DNA of 64,000 nucleotides from NCBI RefSeq assembly GCF_014645895.1, contig NZ_BMMP01000015.1, forward strand, positions 124,001 to 188,000. The letters run 5' to 3'. Made by a program: the position numbers and the translations under genes. The notes beneath the pieces were generated by a model. The model saw nothing but the letters and a program-made list of their open reading frames with translations. It had not been told where the DNA came from and ran no database searches. Below are positions 41,184 to 49,083 of this stretch, one piece after another (within the stretch, counting starts at the first letter, position 1; every line of letters starts with the position of its first letter). This DNA comes from Streptomyces daqingensis (GTDB lineage: Bacteria > Actinomycetota > Actinomycetes > Streptomycetales > Streptomycetaceae).

Positions 41184-43916
41184 TCAGTAGGCGGGCAGGC
41201 TGCGACGGCCGAGGTCGGTCGGCGGGGGCGGCTCGGCGACGCTGACGGCCGCTCCCAGCACGGTCGCCCCCCGCGTGGCGACGACCACCGGTTCCAGGTC
41301 CACGGCGACGATCTCGGGATGGTCGTGCAGGAGCCGCGAGACGCGCAGCAGCAGATCCTCCAGCGCGCCGGTGTCCACGGGCCGGGCACCGCGCCAGCCG
41401 AAGAGTATGGGGGCGCTGCGCAGTGAGCGCACCAGCCCGGCGGCCTCCTTGTCGGTGACGGGGACGAGCCGGTGCGCGACGTCTCCGAGCAGCTCGGACG
41501 GGGTTCCGGCCAGACCGAAGGAGAGCACCGCGCCGATCGATGGGTCGACGGCGGCCGTGATGGAGGTGTCCACTCCGCGCGCGGCCATCGCCTGCACGAC
41601 GGGGCGCAGTTCCTCCGGCTCGCCGAACGCCTCGGTGAGCTCGGCGTACGCACGCCGCAGACCGGTCTCCGAGGCGATGTCGAGGCGCACGCCGCCCAGG
41701 TCGGCCCGGTGGCGCAGATGCGGTGCCGTCGTCTTCAGGGCGACGGGGTAGCCCAGCCGCGAGGCGGCGGCGACGGCCGCGTCGGCGTCGGGGGCGGGGA
41801 CGGTCGGCTGGACGGCGATCCCGTAGCAGGCCAGCAGCGCCTCGGTGTCCTCGGCGGTCAGGGAGGGGCCCGAGGCGGCCGGGGGGCGGGCGCTGTCCGC
41901 GGCGTCATGGGAGCGTGCGCTGTCCGCGCCGTCCGCCGTACCGGCGGTGACCCGCTCCAGCAGCGCCGACGCCGCGGCCTCGTCGACGTCGATCTCCGGC
42001 ACCCGGCCGGGGTTCTCCGCGTCCTGCCGCCAGCGGGCGTACCGGGACGCCTCCGACAGCGCGCGGACGGCACGCTCGGGCGCCGGGTAGGAGGGGATGC
42101 CCCGCTCGGACAGCGCGTCGTCGAGCCCCTCGATCGCCAAGTGGACGACGGCCAGCGGCTTCTCCGCGCTCTCGGACGCCTCGTGCAGGGCGTCGGCCAG
42201 CTCCGCGACGGGGGTGTCGCCGACCCAGGGGATGACGGTGACCACGACGGCGTCCGTCCCGGTGTCCTCCAACGCGGCCCGCACCGCGGCGCGGTAGTCG
42301 CCGGGGGTGGCGGACGTCGAGAGGTCCTGGACGGGATGGGGACGCAGGTCGCCGGCGAGGGCGGCGTCGTAGCTGATCAGCCCGAGGGACTCGGCGTTGC
42401 CGAGGATGGTGACGCGCCGTCCCTGCGGGAGGGGCTGCGTGGCGAGGAGCGCCCCTGCGTCGAGCAGTTCGGTGACCGTGTCGACCATGACGATCCCGGC
42501 CTGCCGCAGCAGCGTGGTGACGGTCCCGGCAGGCGTCCGGGAGACGGGGGCGGCGTGGCCGCGCGGCGGGGCGCTGCCGCTGTGCCGCGCTCCCTTCACG
42601 ACCACCATGGGCTTGCGTACGGCCGTGCGCTTGGCGAGCCGCGTGAACTTCCGCGGGTTGCCGATGGATTCGAGGTAGAACAGCGCGACGTCCGTGTCCG
42701 GGTCCTCGTACCAGTGCTGCAGGACGTCGTTGCCGGAGACGTCCGCGCGGTTGCCCGCGGAGACGAAGCTGGACAGGCCGATGCCGCGCTGGTGCAGCCC
42801 GGCGAGCAGGGCGATGCCGATGGCGCCGGACTGGGTGAAGAGGCCCACGCGTCCCCGCCGCGGCGTCTCGGGAGAGAGCGTGGCGTTGAGGCGTACGCCG
42901 GGTGCGGTGTTCATCAGCCCGAACGCGTTGGGCCCGACGACGCGTGTGCCGTACGAGCGGGCGAGCCGGACGAGTTCGCGCTGCTCGTCCCGGTCGAAGT
43001 CGGCCGTGAGCACCACCAGGCCGCGCACTCCCGCCTCACCGCACTCCCGCGCCACTTCCGCCACCTCCGCGGCGGGGACCGCGACGACGGCGAGGTCCAG
43101 AGGCTCCGGCACGTCGCGCACGGAGCGGCGGGCGGGGAAGCCGTCCAGTTCGTCCGTGCCCTCCGGCAGGGCGCGGTTGACCGCGTACACGCTCCCCGTG
43201 AAGCCGCTGCTGCGGAGGCTTCCGAGGACCGCTCGCCCCGCTCCGCGCGGTGAACGACTGGCTCCGATCACGGCCACCGAACCGGGAGAGAGCAGCCGCC
43301 GCACGGAGGTGCCCTCGGCCCGCTGCTCCCGGGCGCTCATCACCGCGAGGGACTGCTCGGTCGGCTCCAGATCGAAGGTGAGGTGGACGGAGCCGTCCTC
43401 GAAGCTGCGGCTCTGCGAGTACCCCGCGTCCGTGAACACCTTGATCATCTTGGTGTTCGCCGGGAGGACTTCCGCCGTGAACCGCCGGATGCCGCGCTCG
43501 CGGGCCACGGCGGCGATGTGCTCCAGGAGCGCCGACGCCACTCCGCGGCCCTGATGGTCGTCGCGTACGAGGAAGGCGACCTCCGCCCGCGCGGAGGGGG
43601 TGCCGGACGGCCGGCCGGAGTCGTCCACCCGGTCGTAGCGGACGGTGGCGATGAACTCGCCGCCCACGGTGGCGGCGAGGCCGACACGGTCCACGTAGTC
43701 GTGATGGGTGAAGCGCCGCACGTCACGGTCGGAGAGCCGGGGGTAGGGCGCGAAGAAGCGGAGGTACTTCGACTCGTCCGAGACCCGCTCGTAGAAGCTC
43801 ACGAGGCGCTCGGCGTCGTCCGGGGCGATGGGGCGGATCAGGGCGGTCCCGCCGTCGCGCAGCACCACGTCGGCTTCCCAGTGCGCCGGGTAGGAGGGCT
43901 CCTCCGGGGTACGCAT
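41184..43916 (-). CDS. patA: Protein lysine acetyltransferase, GNAT + NDP-forming acyl-CoA synthetase-like
   Basis: Protein of 910 residues with two parts. The N terminus (about 1-190) is a GNAT acetyltransferase: VAFLVRDDHQGRGVASALLEHI is the acetyl-CoA loop, near 90-111. The rest resembles the alpha and beta subunits of ADP-forming acetyl-CoA synthetase (PGSVAVIGASRSPRG near 212; ATP-grasp-like C-terminal region starting LTAEDTEALLACYG). In Salmonella Pat the GNAT domain is C-terminal; this reversed order was described for S. lividans PatA, which acetylates acetoacetyl-CoA synthetase. A disordered Ala/Asp/Ser linker lies near 680-715. Acetyl-CoA-dependent control of acyl-CoA synthetases is inferred. 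Confidence 0.82.
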   Translation of the reverse strand: MRTPEEPSYPAHWEADVVLRDGGTALIRPIAPDDAERLVSFYERVSDESKYLRFFAPYPRLSDRDVRRFTHHDYVDRVGLAATVGGEFIATVRYDRVDDSGRPSGTPSARAEVAFLVRDDHQGRGVASALLEHIAAVARERGIRRFTAEVLPANTKMIKVFTDAGYSQSRSFEDGSVHLTFDLEPTEQSLAVMSAREQRAEGTSVRRLLSPGSVAVIGASRSPRGAGRAVLGSLRSSGFTGSVYAVNRALPEGTDELDGFPARRSVRDVPEPLDLAVVAVPAAEVAEVARECGEAGVRGLVVLTADFDRDEQRELVRLARSYGTRVVGPNAFGLMNTAPGVRLNATLSPETPRRGRVGLFTQSGAIGIALLAGLHQRGIGLSSFVSAGNRADVSGNDVLQHWYEDPDTDVALFYLESIGNPRKFTRLAKRTAVRKPMVVVKGARHSGSAPPRGHAAPVSRTPAGTVTTLLRQAGIVMVDTVTELLDAGALLATQPLPQGRRVTILGNAESLGLISYDAALAGDLRPHPVQDLSTSATPGDYRAAVRAALEDTGTDAVVVTVIPWVGDTPVAELADALHEASESAEKPLAVVHLAIEGLDDALSERGIPSYPAPERAVRALSEASRYARWRQDAENPGRVPEIDVDEAAASALLERVTAGTADGADSARSHDAADSARPPAASGPSLTAEDTEALLACYGIAVQPTVPAPDADAAVAAASRLGYPVALKTTAPHLRHRADLGGVRLDIASETGLRRAYAELTEAFGEPEELRPVVQAMAARGVDTSITAAVDPSIGAVLSFGLAGTPSELLGDVAHRLVPVTDKEAAGLVRSLRSAPILFGWRGARPVDTGALEDLLLRVSRLLHDHPEIVAVDLEPVVVATRGATVLGAAVSVAEPPPPTDLGRRSLPAY

Positions 43917-44058
43917 GGGTGTCAGGGTAAGGCCGTACGCGCCATGGCGTGCCTTCCCGTACGCCAGTGCACGTCACGGGGGTGCGGTCGACCGGCAGGG
44001 GTCCCATGCGAGACTGGTTCGTGGCCGGAAGCCGAGTACGAATCGAAGGGCAACAACC

Positions 44059-44343
44059 ATGGTAGAGCGCCGCGTGACCGTCGGCTGGGCCGAGGGCTTG
44101 CACGCCCGCCCCGCCTCGATCTTCTGCCGTGCCGCGGCGGCCGCGGGGGTCCCCGTGACGGTGAAGAAGGGCGAGGACGGCACTCCGGTCAATGCCGCCT
44201 CGATGCTCGGTGTGCTCGGCCTCGGCGCGGAGGCGGGCGAGGAGATCGTGCTGGCTTCCGAGGCCGTGGACGCGGAAGGCGCGCTGGAGCGGCTGGCCAC
44301 GCTGGTCTCCGAGGGTCTGGACGAGCTTCCGGAAACGGTCTGA
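44059..44343 (+). CDS. ptsH: Phosphocarrier protein HPr
   Basis: HPr of 94 residues, the phosphocarrier between enzyme I and sugar-specific EII proteins of the phosphotransferase system. The active His is His15 in GLHARPAS; the regulatory Ser equivalent is Ser48 in NAASMLGVLGL. The ATG at 44059 gives the expected length, although no strong ribosome site precedes it (AAGGGCAAC at 9 bp). Its upstream region is only 142 bp and is shared with patA; I saw no good DasR site in it. Confidence 0.94.
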   Translation: MVERRVTVGWAEGLHARPASIFCRAAAAAGVPVTVKKGEDGTPVNAASMLGVLGLGAEAGEEIVLASEAVDAEGALERLATLVSEGLDELPETV

Positions 44344-44377
44344 CCTGTGGCTCTCTGACCCAACACCGAGACGACCC

Positions 44378-44403
44378 GCCCCCTGTCCGGAGACGGAGGG
44401 GGC
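44378..44403 (+). terminator. Hairpin after ptsH
   Basis: GCCCCCTGTCCG pairs, with a bulge, with CGGAGGGGGC and is followed by ACTTTC. It lies 35 bp after the ptsH stop. Confidence 0.65.
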
Positions 44404-44555
44404 ACTTTCACACGCGGACGGCATCCCTGCTGACGACTCCGGGGTTCCGTCCTTTCGGTGTTTTCCTGGGGTCTTCAGACTCCCGGGGACAGTGCGCACA
44501 GGCCTGCGGACGGTGCGTGGCCGGTGACCCCGTGGGGCCGGCGGGACGCACGGGT

Positions 44556-44589
44556 GAGCCCCCGACCGCGTGACTGCGATCGGGGGCTC
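44556..44589 (-). terminator. Hairpin after the M23 peptidase gene
   Basis: GAGCCCCCGA and TCGGGGGCTC form a perfect 10-bp stem with a 14-base loop, about 70 bp beyond the M23 stop. The 150 bp between this and the ptsH terminator hold nothing else I could identify. Confidence 0.65.
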
Positions 44590-44657
44590 GTGCCGGGCTG
44601 AGTGGCGCCGGGGGCCGGCGGCGCTGCGGGGCGTCCCGCCCGCCGCCCTCTACGGCG

Positions 44658-45485
44658 TCAGAGGTCGACGCCGTGCTCGCGGAGGTAGGCGACCGGGTCC
44701 ATGTCCGTGCCGTAGTCCGGTCCGGAGCGCGCCTCGAAGTGCAGGTGGGGGCCGGTGGTGTTGCCCGTCGAGCCGGCCAGGCCGATCTGCTGCCCGGGCG
44801 TGACGGACTGCCCCGCGGAGACGCTGAGGGACGACAGGTGGCCGTACTGCGTGTACGTGCCGTCCCGGTGCTTGATGACGACGTTGTTGCCGAACGAGCC
44901 GTCCATACCCGCCTCGACGACCTCGCCGGCCGCGACGGACTGCACCTTCGTGCCCTCGCTGGCCTGGAAGTCGATGCCCGTGTGGCTGCCGGAGGACCAC
45001 AGCCCGCCGGAGGACTGGTACGAGGTGGAGAGCGACGGGTTCTCCACCGGGGCCTTGTACGCGTTGAGCTTCGCCCGCTCGGCGGCCCTCGCCGCCTTCT
45101 CGCGGGCCTCGCGCTCCCGCTCGGCCTTCTCGGCGGCGGCCCTGCGCTTGGCCTCCCGCTCGGCCTTGGCCTGGGCGGCTGCGGCCTTCTGCGCCCGGGC
45201 CTGGTCGCCGACGGTGTCGGCGATCGAGTCGCCGAAGCCGACGGCACGGGTCAGACCGGTCTCGCTTCCGGACCCGCCGGCGGCCTGTACGGCGCGGCCG
45301 CCTCCGGGCGCCTGCGTGCTCTCGTCCGCGGCCTGGGGCTTCTGGTCGCCCGCGGCCATCGAGGGTGTGGCGAGGGTACCGACGACGCCTGCGGCGGTGA
45401 GGCCGGCGATGCCGACCGCCTTGGCGCCGCGGCGCGGTATGCGGCGGGGACGACGGTGCTTCCCCGAGGCATGGGTGAACGCCAT
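44658..45485 (-). CDS. Secreted M23 peptidoglycan endopeptidase
   Basis: Secreted zinc peptidase of 275 residues. A long basic signal peptide (about 1-43, ending PSMA) precedes a Pro/Gln/Ala spacer, an Ala/Glu/Lys/Arg coiled coil at about 96-140, and the LytM/M23 domain at about 160-265. Zinc ligands are His168 and Asp172 (SHTGIDF) and His249, with His247 catalytic (HLHF). It should cut cross-bridges in peptidoglycan during growth or spore germination. The ydaO-type riboswitch upstream implies control by cyclic di-AMP, as for other Streptomyces wall hydrolases. Confidence 0.9.
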   Translation of the reverse strand: MAFTHASGKHRRPRRIPRRGAKAVGIAGLTAAGVVGTLATPSMAAGDQKPQAADESTQAPGGGRAVQAAGGSGSETGLTRAVGFGDSIADTVGDQARAQKAAAAQAKAEREAKRRAAAEKAEREREAREKAARAAERAKLNAYKAPVENPSLSTSYQSSGGLWSSGSHTGIDFQASEGTKVQSVAAGEVVEAGMDGSFGNNVVIKHRDGTYTQYGHLSSLSVSAGQSVTPGQQIGLAGSTGNTTGPHLHFEARSGPDYGTDMDPVAYLREHGVDL

Positions 45486-45544
45486 GGGCTGGCGTGACTC
45501 CTTTCCTTCCTTCTCGCCTACCGGGTCTGCCTCCGCCTCTGGAC

Positions 45545-45775
45545 GTGGTGTCCAGCCGGCAAGGGATCCCCAGTCGGTTCGGAGCAGGAAGGTCTCCTAC
45601 GGACCGCCTCTCGCGAGGCGCTCCGATTCACCCCATCCCCTCGCTGGCGGCCCCGGCCGGAACCGGTTGGCCTGCGAAGGGACCCTCTCGCGCCGCGAAC
45701 GGCGCCGAGGGAAGGATCCCCGGCTCCCCCGGGTACGTGGTGGTACGGGGGACTCGGCGATGCTGAGCGTCGGCC
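45545..45775 (-). promoter_or_regulatory. Likely c-di-AMP riboswitch (ydaO-yuaA class)
   Basis: The leader ahead of the M23 gene is about 300 bases long and, read on the minus strand, contains pieces I associate with ydaO RNAs in order: CGCCGAGTCCCCCG, GGGGGAGCCGGGGA, GGGGTGAATCGGAGCG, CGTAGGAGACC, then CTCCGAACCGACT. The class senses cyclic di-AMP and usually turns genes off. In Streptomyces it precedes rpfA and other cell-wall lytic enzymes. Boundaries are approximate. Confidence 0.78.
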
Positions 45776-45924
45776 GCGGTCGCGGTCACTTCTGACGAAC
45801 AGCCGGATCGACGCTAAATGGGGCATCTGCCAACTGCCAAACCAAACCCTTGATTTGTCGCGCAGACCACACAAGCGACCGGGGCAACTCACGCCAATAC
45901 GGACATAGGGGCGGCACAACGCGA

Positions 45925-45959
45925 CGGCCCCGGTCCGGAGACTTCCCGAACCGGGGCCG
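45925..45959 (-). terminator. Hairpin after the M16 peptidase operon
   Basis: CGGCCCCGGT and ACCGGGGCCG form a perfect 10-bp stem around a 15-base loop, 60 bp beyond the stop of the second M16 gene. The region from here to about 45785 is A/T-rich around 45815-45860 and probably carries the M23 promoter. Confidence 0.65.
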
Positions 45960-46018
45960 CACCGCGTCCGATTCCCGCACGGCGCACCGGGCGAAAGGGG
46001 CCCGGCACGCCTCAGGGT

Positions 46019-47455
46019 TCAGCCGCCGGAGACCACCTTCACCTCGCCGATCCCCAACTCCCGTACGGGATCGGCGATCTGGGAGGCGTCGCCGACGAGG
46101 ATCGTCACCAGCCTGTCCGCCGGGAAGGCGTTCACGACGGCCGCGGTGGCCTCCACGGTGCCGGTCTCCGCGAGCTGCGTGTACACGCGCGCCTGGAAGT
46201 CGTCCGGAAGTTGCTGCTCGACCTGCTCCGCGAGGGTGTCGGCGACCGCTGCCGCCGTCTCGTACTTCAACGGCGCCACGCCCACGAGGTTCTGCACGGC
46301 GACGTCCCGCTCCTCCTCCGTGAGCCCGTCGGCCGCCAGCGTGCGCAGCACGTTCCACAAGTCCGACAGCGCCGGCCCCGTGACGTCCGTCGCCACCGAC
46401 CCGGAGATGGCCAGCAGCGCGGCGCCCGTGGCGTCGGCGGAGGAACGCAGGACCTGGCTGAAGGCCCGCACGCCGTAGGTGTAGCCCTTCTCCTCGCGCA
46501 GCACGCGGTCCAGACGCGAAGTGAGCGTGCCGCCGAGGCAGTACGCGCCGAGCACCTGGGCGGGCCAGACGCGGTCGTGCCGGTCCGGGCCGATACGGCC
46601 GATGAGCAGCTGGGTCTGCACGGAACCGGGACGGTCCACGATGACCACCCGCCCGGTGTCGTCCGCCGTGACGGGCGGCGCCTGGCGCGGTTCGGCCGCC
46701 GAGCCCTGCCACGTGCCGAGGGTGCCGGCCAGAGCCGCGTCCAGGTCGACGCCCTCCAGGTCGCCGACGACGACCGCCGTGGCCGTCGCGGGGCGTACGT
46801 GCGCGTCGTAGAACGCGCGCACCGCCTGCGCGTCGATGCGCGCCACCGTCTCCTCGGTGCCCTGGCGCGGGCGCGACATTCGCGCGTCGGCCGGGTACAG
46901 CTCGTGGGCGAGTTCCTTGGCGGCTCGCCGGGTCGGGTTCGCCATTTCGAGCGGAATCTCGTCCAGGCGGTTGCCGACCAGCCGCTCGATCTCCCCCTCG
47001 GGGAAGGCAGGAGCGCGCAGCGCGTCCGAGAGCAGACCCAGCGCCTTGTGCAGCCGGGACGCCGGGACCTCCAGGGAGACACGCACGGAGGCGTGGTCGG
47101 CGTAGGCGTCCAACGAGGCGCCGTACCGCTCCAGTTCGTCGGCGAACTGCTCCGCGTCGAGCTTGTCGGTGCCCTCGGAGAAGGCCCGGGCCATGATCGT
47201 CGCGACGCCGTCGAGTCCCTTGGGCTCGGCGTACAGCGGGGCCTCCAGGGAGACGTCGACCGCGACGACCTGCTGACCCGGGCGGTGGCAGCGCAGCACC
47301 GTCAACCCGTTGTCGAGGCGGCTGCGCTCGGGGGCGGGGAACGCCCACGGCTTGGGCCGTCCGCCCTGGGGCCGGGGGTGGAACTCCATCGACTTACCTG
47401 CCGTACTCGTCGTGCCCGGATCGGTGGACTGTGCGGGGTTGGGGGCGTCGCTCAC
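46019..47455 (-). CDS. M16B peptidase, non-catalytic partner subunit
   Basis: Protein of 478 residues in the M16 (mitochondrial processing peptidase-like) family. The HxxEH zinc motif is absent: the matching region reads VATIMARAFSEGT. The C-terminal half keeps the REEKGYTYGVRAFSQ segment whose Arg and Tyr complete the active site of the other subunit in M16B heterodimers. It starts with GTG at 47455, overlapping the catalytic subunit stop as GTGA. The two proteins therefore probably form one zinc peptidase that cuts short peptides. Confidence 0.87.
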   Translation of the reverse strand: MSDAPNPAQSTDPGTTSTAGKSMEFHPRPQGGRPKPWAFPAPERSRLDNGLTVLRCHRPGQQVVAVDVSLEAPLYAEPKGLDGVATIMARAFSEGTDKLDAEQFADELERYGASLDAYADHASVRVSLEVPASRLHKALGLLSDALRAPAFPEGEIERLVGNRLDEIPLEMANPTRRAAKELAHELYPADARMSRPRQGTEETVARIDAQAVRAFYDAHVRPATATAVVVGDLEGVDLDAALAGTLGTWQGSAAEPRQAPPVTADDTGRVVIVDRPGSVQTQLLIGRIGPDRHDRVWPAQVLGAYCLGGTLTSRLDRVLREEKGYTYGVRAFSQVLRSSADATGAALLAISGSVATDVTGPALSDLWNVLRTLAADGLTEEERDVAVQNLVGVAPLKYETAAAVADTLAEQVEQQLPDDFQARVYTQLAETGTVEATAAVVNAFPADRLVTILVGDASQIADPVRELGIGEVKVVSGG

Positions 47456-48789
47456 TGGGCGGGCTCCTCGCTCTGCTCGGTGGGCTCGCTCTGCTCGGTG
47501 GGCTCGTAGACGAGCACTGCGCGGTTCTCCGGGCGGAGCCTGGCGGCGGCCACGGCCCTGACCTCCTCAGGGGTGACCTCCAGCAGGCGCTGCACCGCGG
47601 TCAGCGCGAGCTGCGGGTCGCCGAACAGCACGGCGTAGCGGCACAGTTCGTCCGCACGGCCCCCGACTGTCGCCAGCCGGTCCAGCCACTCGCGCTCCAG
47701 CTGGGCCTGCGCACGCTCCATCTCCTCGGGCGTGGGCCCCTCTTCGGCGAAACGGCGCAGTTCGTCGTCGACGGCCTCCTCGACGGCGGAGACCTCGACG
47801 CCGCCCGAGACCTTCACGTCGAGCCATCCCAGCGACGGCGCGCCCGCCAGGCGCAGGATCCCGAAGCCGGCACCGACAGCGAGCCGGTCGCGGCGCACGA
47901 GGCGCTTGTTGAGACGCGAGGACTCGCCGCCGCCGAGCGCGGTGAGCGCCACGTCGGCCGCGTCGCACTCGCGCGTGCCGTCGTGCGGCAGCCGGTAGGC
48001 GGCCATCAGCGCGCGGGCGGGGACGTCCTCCTCGATCACCTCGCGCTTCTGCTCGCCGATCACGTCGGGCAGGGTGCCGTCGCGCGGCGGCCGCTTGCCC
48101 TCGTGGCCCGGCACGGAGCCGAAGTACTTCTCGACCCAGGCCAGCGTCTGCTCCGGATCGATGTCGCCGACGACGCTCAGCACGGCGTTGTTCGGCGCGT
48201 AGTACGTGCGGAAGAACTCACGGGCGTCCTCGAGCGAGGCCGCGTCCAGGTCGGCCATCGAGCCGATCGGCGTGTGGTGGTAGGGGTGGCCCTCCGGGAA
48301 GACCATCGCCGTCAGCCGTTCGAAGGCGGTGCCGTACGGCACGTTGTCGTAGCGCTGGCGGCGCTCGTTCTTCACGACGTCGCGCTGGTTCTCCATGGAC
48401 TCCTCGTCCAGGGCGGCGAGCAGCGACCCCATGCGGTCCGCCTCGAGCCAGAGAGCCAGCTCCAACTCGTGGGCGGGCATGGTCTCGTAGTAGTTGGTGC
48501 GCTCGAAGCTGGTGGTGCCGTTGAGCGAACCGCCGGCGCCCTGGACCAGTTCGAAGTGGCCGTTGCCCTGCACCTGCGCCGAGCCCTGGAACATCAGGTG
48601 CTCGAAGAGGTGGGCGAGGCCCGTGCGCCCGGCGACCTCGTGGCGCGAGCCGACGTCGTACCAGAGGCAGACCGCCGCTACGGGGGTGAGGTGGTCCTCG
48701 GAGAGCACCACTCGCAGGCCGTTGGCCAGCCTGTGCTCGGTCGCTGTCAGCCCGCCGACGGATGGCGGGGGCGTGGCCGTGTGACCCAT
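47452..48789 (-). CDS. M16B zinc peptidase, catalytic subunit
   Basis: Peptidase of 445 residues. The inverted zinc motif HLFEHLMF near 63-70 holds both His ligands and the catalytic Glu; the third ligand, Glu, should lie in the ENQRDVVKNERRQRYDN helix near 140. The tail repeats EPTEQS twice. I used the ATG at 48789, which gives a normal N terminus although its AAGGGA site is distant; a GTG at 48828 is possible. It is the first gene of the M16 pair and lies divergent from parC. Confidence 0.9.
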   Translation of the reverse strand: MGHTATPPPSVGGLTATEHRLANGLRVVLSEDHLTPVAAVCLWYDVGSRHEVAGRTGLAHLFEHLMFQGSAQVQGNGHFELVQGAGGSLNGTTSFERTNYYETMPAHELELALWLEADRMGSLLAALDEESMENQRDVVKNERRQRYDNVPYGTAFERLTAMVFPEGHPYHHTPIGSMADLDAASLEDAREFFRTYYAPNNAVLSVVGDIDPEQTLAWVEKYFGSVPGHEGKRPPRDGTLPDVIGEQKREVIEEDVPARALMAAYRLPHDGTRECDAADVALTALGGGESSRLNKRLVRRDRLAVGAGFGILRLAGAPSLGWLDVKVSGGVEVSAVEEAVDDELRRFAEEGPTPEEMERAQAQLEREWLDRLATVGGRADELCRYAVLFGDPQLALTAVQRLLEVTPEEVRAVAAARLRPENRAVLVYEPTEQSEPTEQSEEPAQ

Positions 48790-49083
48790 GGGCTGTGGAG
48801 TCCCTTCGATCGCGTCAGTTGCGTGCACGTCGTGGCAAGCGGTCCTGTCACCCTATGCAACCGCGCCGACAGCATGCGGAGTTCCCGTACGGTACGCCCT
48901 GGGACCCGGCCCGCTGCGGGCCGTCCTCCGACGGAGCGGCGCCCGGCGGCACCCCGGCCGAACGGGCCGGGGAACCGGCTGTCGGCGGCGCGGTCCACAA
49001 TGGTCCGCGTCGAGTTCCGCATCCGTACCCGGCTCGACAGCAGCCGCCCGCACCGGTACGCACCCTAAGGAGAGCCAGCCGCG

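Noticed and set aside
43917..44058. DasR site upstream of ptsH
   Set aside because: ACTGGTTCGTGGCCG shares only the left half with the dre consensus and lacks symmetry, so I did not call it.
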